From Capsicum annuum (lineage: Eukaryota > Streptophyta > Magnoliopsida > Solanales > Solanaceae): 64,000 bases of DNA. Shown here piece after piece: positions 36,101 to 45,100 of this stretch. The notes below the pieces were generated by a model that was given only the letters and a program-made list of their open reading frames with translations, was not told the DNA's origin and searched no databases. The translations under genes and the position numbers were made by a program. Every line of letters starts with the position of its first letter. Position 1 is the first letter of the stretch. The DNA is taken from positions 24,236,723 through 24,300,722 of the forward strand of contig NC_061111.1 of assembly GCF_002878395.1 (NCBI RefSeq). The letters are read 5' to 3'.

Positions 36101-39100
36101 AAGCCAGATACATACCTATAAGACTTAGTAAAATGAGGGGAAAAGGCAAAACTTTACATAAGTGGATGACAAGAACAAACAAATGAAACAAAGCCTTGAA
36201 GTCAGGACAATATTAATGTTGGTATGGTCCCTAGCAGAGTAATAATCAAATATTAGATTTTCCCCTACTCCCCACCCCACACACCCCCACCCAAACAACC
36301 CCAGTAGACAGAACGAACAATCAAACCACACAAATGGAGGGAAAAAGAAGAGGGTAAGAAAATTAGAGACAGTTGGCTGCAAAGGAAGAGAGACAAAAGA
36401 AATAAAGGAAGAAGGCAAAGTGCATCCAGGTACCCAGAGCAAAATGACAAAGTAAGAAACTGCAAAAAGCACAACTGAGGAGAGTAAAAGACTACAAAAT
36501 GATCATACCTCTCGAACACGAGCATCAGGCACATAGCTCCATCGACATTGGTGATAACCCAAGGACCACTTTGGAGGCATAAACACAGTTCCTGAGTTCA
36601 AATTACTGAGACTGTTACTTCAAACAAGGTACAATAAATGGGGAAAGTGACATTTCTGCGCTGGTTGGGTGTAAGACCCCGCAAAATTCTAGTCATTTCA
36701 GTCCTTTTTAGCATGCCAAAAGAGGTCCCAAACTTAGAAAATTTCTGCCAAGTGTTTATACTTAGAATCATTTTGGCCTCAATATTTCAATGACTTTATT
36801 TTCGACCTTTCCGGCCTTGGATTGACGATTTTTAAATTGATTCATGATCCGGGATGTTAATAGGTCAAATTTGGTGAGTTTCAGAATTTTCGGACCAGCG
36901 AAAGGGTGAGTTTGGATGTCCAAAACAGTAAGGTCTCACGCTATTGCGAGGTGCATTCCCCATTTCTGGGAGTCGCGCCGCGAAGTCCACTCCCTGTTTC
37001 TGGGAGTCGCGTCGCGAGGTCCATTCCTCGTTTCTGGGGATCACGCCTCAAGGGTTATTTACACAGAAAAAGAGGCCTAGGGGCAGTTTAGTCCTTTTTC
37101 CCTCACCCAATACAGCTATAACACGAAATTAAACACTCAATAGGGAAAAATTTCATTCTTTATTCAAAAAATCCTCTCAAGAACAAGCTCTAGATTCTTC
37201 AAGTCAAGTCTAAGTTCCAAGAAATTCCCTACAATCTTCACGAAATCAACAATCAAGGTATGTTAGGTGTTCATCCTTGGGTCTCCACCCTTGGAGTTCA
37301 AGAACCCTTTTTAAACTACAAGTTATTGATTCATGAACTTACATGTGCAAATTGGGTTGTATTCATGTTTGTGTGGTTGAATGGGTTTCAATTCAAGATT
37401 TTGTTATGAGTTTCCTGAATATAAGATATCATGTGTGTTGATTGATGTAATTCCCATGTTACAATCCTTGAATTTGCAAGTTTAAGTTGTAGTCATGACG
37501 CTTATGTGTTGTTCATTATTATGTATAACAATCCTGCTCCCCAAGTGTTTGATAGAATGTCCATGTGAATTGACTAATGTAATCATGACACGTTAGCATG
37601 TGTTCTCATTCATGTACAAATTCATGACTTCCAAGTGTTTGACTAAGGGCCCAAATGAATGAATTGTGAACAATTGACTATTGCTATGTTTTTCAAGATT
37701 GGTCATGCTTTATTATTGATGCTATCGAGTCCTGGGGGTACTTGTTACCCGAAATCTAGTTGTTTACTTAGTTGCAGTAGTTATAGAATAGTCCCAGTAA
37801 AGGTCAAGAACAGTAGTACTCAGTCAGTTAACAGTACTCAGTGAACTCAGTCCAGTTCAGATAGTTAACACGATCAGTGTCAGTTCAGTCAAGCCTAGTA
37901 CAGCCTAGTGATCAGTTCAGTGTCTATTCAGTTGGGAGTAGGATTCAGCACCGAGCGAACCCAGGGATGGAGGCATTCCTGCCCGCAGAGGGTTTGACCC
38001 TTAGTAGCAGTCTCTGCATTACAGAACTGCGTTGCCAGCGTAGGGTAAGTCATCCTACTGCCAGACTAGGGTTGACGCAACCATTTATACATTTCATGAG
38101 TCTTCCTGCCAAATTAGGGTTGACCCAGTATTGTTAGTATCCCTTGGCAAGGTGCTAACACCCTTCCAACTGGGGTCACAGGTTGGACCCCAACTCAGTT
38201 TATAACCGGGAGATGTCGGTTAGATGAACACTCCCACAGTTACAGTTTCAGTACTCAGTAATCAATATTCAGCCTCAGAACTCAGTAAAAAACTCAGAGT
38301 GCTACAGAATCATGGCTATCAGTTATCAGTTACTTAGCCATCAGAATTTAGTACTTCAGTATCAGTCTAAACATTCAGTTATTAGTATTCAGTTACCAAA
38401 ACTCAACTCAGCACATCAGTGTCAGTCCAATCCAGATATGCACAGTATTGCATAGTCAGCATGTTCAGTAGTTACATTTTTGCATGTACTCTCATCCAGT
38501 TACTTCATGATGTTCATCCAGTCAGTTATCATATTATGCATATAAACCCATGTATACCAGCCTACCTCACCTAGCATACCAGTACATTCCACGTACTGAC
38601 GCATACTCTTTCTTTGCGCTATGATGTATCATATCATAGGTTCGGACGCTCAGGTTCCTGACCGCGCTTAGCCAGATTCAGTTAGCGCAACAGATTCAGT
38701 AGTGAGTCATCATCCATCGATGATACTATTTATTTCAGTATTTCGGTAGATTCAGTATTTTGTTAGTTGAAGTTAGTTGGGGGCTTGTCCTATCAACTCC
38801 ACATTCAGACAGTTCAGTTAGAGGCTTTTCAGACTAAACTAGTTCAGACGGTATTCAATTTTCAGTATTATTATCAGTACATTCAGTTATTCTTTCAGTA
38901 TTTTGAGAGCCTTATGGCATTTTCAGTTATACTTCCGCATATATTTTTCAGTATTTTTATTCAGTGCTCACAACAGGTACCAATCATGGGTTAGCTTGTG
39001 ATCCTTCGGGATTGTAAGCACCGTGTGACGTCCAGGGAGCAGCCTCGGGGCGTTACAAACTTAGTATCAGAGCCTAAGGTTCTAAAGAGTCTTAGGGAGT

Positions 39101-42100
39101 CTGAAAGCCGCGTCAAGTAGAGTCTTGTGCATGGGCGTGTAGCGTGCAACACTTATGGACAAGAGGCTACGAGGCGTTTTTAGGAAAAGTTTCCCTTCTT
39201 TCAGTATTCATGTCGTGCGAGTGAGCATGAGTCCAAGTTAAACTCTCTGTCTAATCCAGTTTTCCCTTCCGTTTACAGAGCATGCCTCCCAAAAAGACCA
39301 ACGGAAGTAGAACTGGGAACCAGCCAGCACCTCCGCCTGTCCAAGCAAATCCCCTGGATGAGCATGTTTCTCACGCAGAATTCAAAGCAGCTTTCACTGC
39401 TCTAGCCCATTCTGTAGCAGCCCAAAATGGACGCCCAGCTGCTGTTCAGGCCAACCTAGTGGCCAATACTGCTGCACCTAGGATTCGGGACTTCCCCCGA
39501 ACGAATCCTCCATCATTTTCAGGGTCTAAGTCTGAAGAGGACCCACAGGAATTCCTTGACATGGTGCAGAAGGTCACATATATTATGGGGGTAACCGCTA
39601 GTGAGAGTGCTGAGTTAACTGCATACCAGTTGCAGGATGTGGCCCATACGTGGTTTAAGCAGTGGAAAGCAGAAAGGGCTGCAGACGCAGGGCCTATAGA
39701 ATGGGAGGAGTTTGCTACTACGTTTCTAGATAAGTTCTTCCCATTGGAGTTGAGGGAAGCTAAGGTGTTAGAATGCATTAACTTGAAACAGGGCAACATG
39801 ACAGTGAAGGAGTATTCTCTCAAGTTTACTCAGTTAACCAGATATGCTCCTCATGTGATAGCAGATCTAAGATGAGTAAGTTCGTGTCTGGTGTATCTGA
39901 CAGTGTAGGACCGCAATGCTAATTAAGAAGATGGACTTGGCTAGGTTGATGGTCCATGCGCAGCAAATAAAGGAGCAGAAGATGAAGGAGAAAGAGAGGG
40001 AGTGTAAAAAGGCTAGAACGGGTAGCTTCAACTTCACTCAACCTAAGTCAGAGGGTGGTAATCGTTCTCAATTCCGCCCGAAACCTTCAGTTCTAGCTCC
40101 GTTCTCAGCCAGTGCTCCGATACCGAAATTCAAAAATGGTAATAAGGATAGGGCGTCAGGCTCTAAGTTTCAGGGTAGTGTTAGTAATGCCCGAACAAAT
40201 CCTCTTTGTCAGAAGTATGGCAGAAACCATCAGGGTGTCTGCAGGGCTGGTAGTGATGTATGTTACGGGTGTGGCAAGCCAGGTTATATAATCCGAGAAT
40301 GTCCTCAGGTGGGTTCCCAGAGTCAGCATAATCGTCCCCCAACTCAGTCCGATCGCCCAAATCAGCAGGGTGCCGCTTCCAGTGCCACCAGTGGGCAACC
40401 AAACAGGCTTTATGCACTTCAGTCCCGACAGGATCAGGAAAGTTCTCCTGATGTGGTCACTGGTACGTTACAAGTTTATCATTTACATGTTTATGCTTTG
40501 CTAGATCCAGGAGCCTCTTTGTCTTTTGTAACACCATATATAGCTGTTGATTTCGGAGTTAGTCCCGAAATCCTAGCAAAGCCCTTCTCAGTCTCTACCC
40601 CAGTGGGTAAACCTATCATAGCCCGAGGGGTATACAAGAACTGTCCGGTTGTGGTATCTCAGAAAGTTACTTCAGCAGACCTAATAGAGTTAGAGATGAC
40701 TGATTTTGATGTCATTCTAGGCATGAATTGGCTTCATTCGTGCTATGCTTCAGTTGATTGTAGAAACAGAGTTGTATATTTCCAGTTCCCGAATGAACCT
40801 GTCCTAGAATGGAAGTGTAGTACTTCCAGTATCCAGATGGCTCCGTTTGAGGGACTTAATGGGAGGAGGTGTAGATCTCCCATTGGTTGATTTGAAGTTG
40901 GTGAGGTCGCACTAGTAGGGCCTGACCTAGTATTTGATGCCTTAGAGAAGGTTCCGTTGATCAGAGAGAGGCTTAAGACAGGCTTAAGACAGCTCAGAGC
41001 CGACAGAAATTGTATGCAGATGTGAGAAGGAAAGACCTCGAGTTTGAGATGGAGACTTTGTGTATTTGAAAATCTCTCCCATGAAGGGAGTGAAGAAACT
41101 CGGCAAAAAGGAGAAACTCAATCCCCGATATGTTGGTACTTATAGGATTCTCAATCGCTTCGGCAAGGTAGCTTATAAGCTTGAGTTACCTACAGACTTA
41201 GCATCAGTGCACCCAGTGTTTCACGTCATTGCTAAAGAAGTGCATTGGTGACCCAGCAGTTGTAGTCCCTATAGAAAGTGTAGATGTTCAGAACAGTCTC
41301 TCTTATGAGGAAGTCCCAGTCGAAATCCTCGATCATCAGATTCGCAGACTAAGGAACAAAGAAGTCTCTTTGGTCAAAGTTCTTTGGCGGAATCAGTCCT
41401 TTGAGGGAGCTACTTAAGAAGCAGAGGCACACATGCGAACTAAGTATCCTCACCTCTTCTCCGCAAACTCAGACTCAAACTAAGGTAACAGCCTTTCTTA
41501 GATTTACTCTATTCCATGTTCAGTTACAGCTGCATAATACTCTCATATTAGTCATGCATTCATGAAACAGTCCATTCATGTATCATGTCTCCAGAGTTCA
41601 GTCATGATTCAGTTATGCATGTAAGTACAGTTCCTTAGTTCCTCTCAGTTCAGTCAGTCTCATTCGAGGACGAATGTTCCCAAGAGGGGAGAATTGTAAG
41701 GCCCCGCAAAATTCTAGTCATTTCAATCCTTTTTAGCATATCAAAAGAGGTCCCAGACTTAGAAATTTTAGCTAAGTATTTATACTTAGAATCATTTTGG
41801 CCTCAATATTTCAATGACTTTATTTTTGATCTTTCCGGCCTTGGATTGACGATTTTTAAATTGATTCATGATCCAAGATGTTAATAGGTCAAATCGGGTG
41901 AGTTTCGAAATTTTCGGACCAGCGAAAGGGTGAGTTTGGATGTCCAAAATAGTAAGGTCTCACGATAGGCTCGCGACGCAAGATCCATTCCCCTTTTCTG
42001 CGCGTCGCGAGGTGCATTCCCTATTTCTGGGAGTTGCGCCGCGAAGTCCACTCCCCGTTTCTGGGAGTCGCGTCGTGAGGTCCATTCCTCGTTTCTGGGG

Positions 42101-45100
42101 ATCGCGCCTCAAGGGTTATTTACACGGAAAAAGAGGCCTAGGGGCAGTTTAGTCCTTTTTCCCTCACCCAATTCAGCTATAACACGAAATTAAACACTCA
42201 ATAGGGCAAAATTTCATTTTTTATTCAAAAAATCCTCTCAAGAACAAGCTCTAGATTCTTCAAGTCAAGTCTAAGTTCCAAGAAATTCCCTACAATCTTC
42301 ACGAAATCAACAATCAAGGTATGTTAGGTGTTCATCCTTGGGTCTCCTTCCACCCTTGGAGTTCAAGAACCCTTTTTAAACTACAAGTTATTGATTCATG
42401 AATTTAAATGTGCAAATTGGGTTGTATTCTTGTTTGTATGGTTAAATGGGTTTCAATTTAAGATTTTGTTATGAGTTTCCTGAATATAAGATAGCATGTA
42501 TGTTGATTGATGTAATTCCCATGTTACAATCCTTGAATTTGCAAGTTCAAGTTGTAGTCATGACGCTTATGTGTTGTTCATTATTATGTATAACAATCCT
42601 GCTCCCCAAGTGTTTGATAGAATGTCCATGTGAATTGAATAATGTAATCATGACACGTTAGCATGTGTTCTCATTCATGTATAGGTTCATGACTTCCAAG
42701 TGTTTAACTAAAGGCCCAAATGAATGAATTGTGAACAATTGACTATTGCTATGTTTTTCAAGATTGGTCATGCTTTATTATTGATGCTATCGAGTCCTGG
42801 GGGTACTTGTTACCCGAAATCTAGTTGTTTACTTAGTTGCAGTAGTTATAGAATAGTCCCAGTAAAGGTCAAGAACAGTAGTACTCAGTCAGTTAACAGT
42901 ACTCAGTGAACTCAGTCCAGTTCAGATAGTTAACATGATCAGTGTCAGTTCAGTCAAGCCTAGTATAGCCTAGTGATTAGTTCAGTGTCTATTTAGTTGG
43001 GAGTAGGATTCAGCACCGAGCGAACCCAGGGATGGAGGCATTCCTGCCCGCAGAGGGTTTGACCCTTAGTAGCAATCCCTGCATTACAGAACTGCGTTGC
43101 CAGCGTAGGGTAAGTCGTCCTACTGCCAGACTAGGGTTGACGCAACCATTTATACATTTCATTAGTCTTCCTGCCAAATTAGGGTTGACCCAATATTGTT
43201 AGTATCCCTTGGCAAGGTGCTAACACCCTTCCAACTAGGGTCACAGGTTGGACCCCAACTCAGTTTATAACAGGGGTGTGTCGGTTAGATGAACACTCCC
43301 ATAGATACAGTTTCAGCATTCAGTACTCAGTAATCAATATTCAGCCTCAGAACTCGGTAAAAAACTACAAAATCATGACTATCAGTTATCAGTTACTTAG
43401 CCATCAGAATTTAGTACTTCAGTATCGGTCTAAACATTCAGTTATTAGTATTCAGCTATCAGAAATCAGTACATCAGCGTCGGTCCAATCCAGACAGATA
43501 CGATATGCACAGTATTGCATAGTCAGCATGTTCAGTAGTTACAGTTTTGCATGTACTCTCATCCAGTTACTTCATGATGTTCATACAGTCAGTTATCATA
43601 TTATGCATATGAACCCATGTATACCAGCCTACGTCATCTAGCATACCAGTACATTCCACGTACTGACGCATACTCTTTCTTTGCGCTATGATGTATCATA
43701 TCATAGGTTCAGACGCTCAGGTTCCTGACCGCGCTTAGCCAGATTCAGTTAGCGCAACAGATTCAGTAGTGAGTCATCATCCATCGATGATACTATTTAT
43801 TTCAGTATTTCGGTAGATTCAGTATTTTGTTAGTCGGAGTTAGTTGGGGCTTGTCCCATCAACTCCACATTCAGACAGTTCACTTAGAGGCTTTTCAGGC
43901 TAGACCAGTTCAGACTATCAGTACATTCAGTTATTCTTTCAGTATTTTGAGAACCTTATGGCATTTTCAGTTATACTTCCGCATATATTTTTCAATATTT
44001 TTAGTCAGTGCTCACAGCAGGTACCAGTCATGGGTTAGCTTGTGATCCTTCGGGATTGTAAGCACCGTGTGACGTCCTGGGTGCAGACACGAGGCGTTAC
44101 ATTGGGGGGCAATAGAAGATTCTTTATTTTGAACTTAATTATCCACAAGAACAAAGCAACAAGATTAAAAGAACTTATTTTAACATAAATTGCATCAAAA
44201 ATCATTTAGACAAATGCAGTGAGTTATTATCTAAAGAAAATGAGACATTGTGAAGTATGAGGAAAGCAGCAGCACAATGAAAATATAGATTTACTAAAAT
44301 CTATCATTACAAAAGATGCATTCAGTTGCTTTATAATCATACGTAGATTGAACCTGTGAGCAGAACTTTTATACAATTAGTGACAAAATCAAAACGAGGG
44401 TCATAAAACCCGAAGTGAAAGATATCTTTTCGGGCCATTGCTTTCTACTCCGAAATTAAAAAATCATTTAAAGAGGACCTTGTATATGTCTGAGAATACT
44501 AAGCATAATAGTGCAGAAACTTACCGATTGCATGAGAGAGAGATACGAGAACATCAATTGGTGAAGGAAATGGGCCAAATGTAACAACAGGATAGGATTG
44601 TCGACTGATAAATTTTATACTGCCTTCTTGTCGCAAGTCAATCTGCTCGAATGACAACAATAAATCAGTGACACATCAATTGTAGCACAGACACACGAAG
44701 ACGGACACAAACATATGTAAGTGCTTGAGGGTGTAGGAAGTAGTACAGCTATACCTCACAACGGTGTGCTGTATCTGCCAGAACTCCAAGTGTCTCTCCA
44801 CTGGGAAGAACAGCAAGCACCCACGGGTGTGATTGATACAAGGAGGTAGTTCCAGGACCATAACCCCATGCATCAGTATTCCATGTCAAAATCTGAAAAT
44901 AAAAAAATCAAATTTGCACGTGTTTTTCCTCTGGTTTTTTAAAACGGTTAACCACTTCCATCTTGTGCTTGGAAGGTCAAGAAGTCAAGTTTCTTCATAG
45001 GTACTTCCTTTCTTGTCTTAGGAGGCCTTTCTTGTTATACTTTATTCCCGTCATTAGAAGGAAATAAGATGATACATTTGGTTCTTTAATTGGGAAAATC

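Larger units (their letters stand above)
36670..44101 (+). mobile_element. Ty3/Gypsy LTR retrotransposon (Tekay/Del-like), internally deleted
   Basis: 7432 bp in HGL1 intron 5, opposite to the gene. The target duplication TTGGG is present on both sides (36665-36669 and 44102-44106). It has two long LTRs with TG...CA ends, an initiator-tRNA-Met primer site, gag, part of protease, and only the C-terminal end of integrase with a chromodomain-like tail, then a polypurine tract. Long ~2.4-kb LTRs, gene order and the tail word CATTCGAGGACGAATG suggest the Tekay/Del chromovirus lineage. RT, RNase H and the integrase core are gone, so it cannot move on its own. Confidence 0.93.

Noticed and set aside
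36125..36534. Two overlapping ~90-115 codon minus-strand frames
   Set aside because: They lie in HGL1 introns 6 and around exon 6 in the wrong frame, with Phe/Leu/Ser-rich composition from pyrimidine tracts.
37659..38137. Small open frames inside the Gypsy LTRs (also 42724-42909)
   Set aside because: Repeated in both LTRs, with no domain, and arising from the CAGT-rich tract.
39062..39074. TATCAGAGCC as part of a tRNA gene
   Set aside because: It is the primer-binding site beside the LTR; no cloverleaf surrounds it. No tRNA, rRNA or CRISPR array was seen anywhere in the window.
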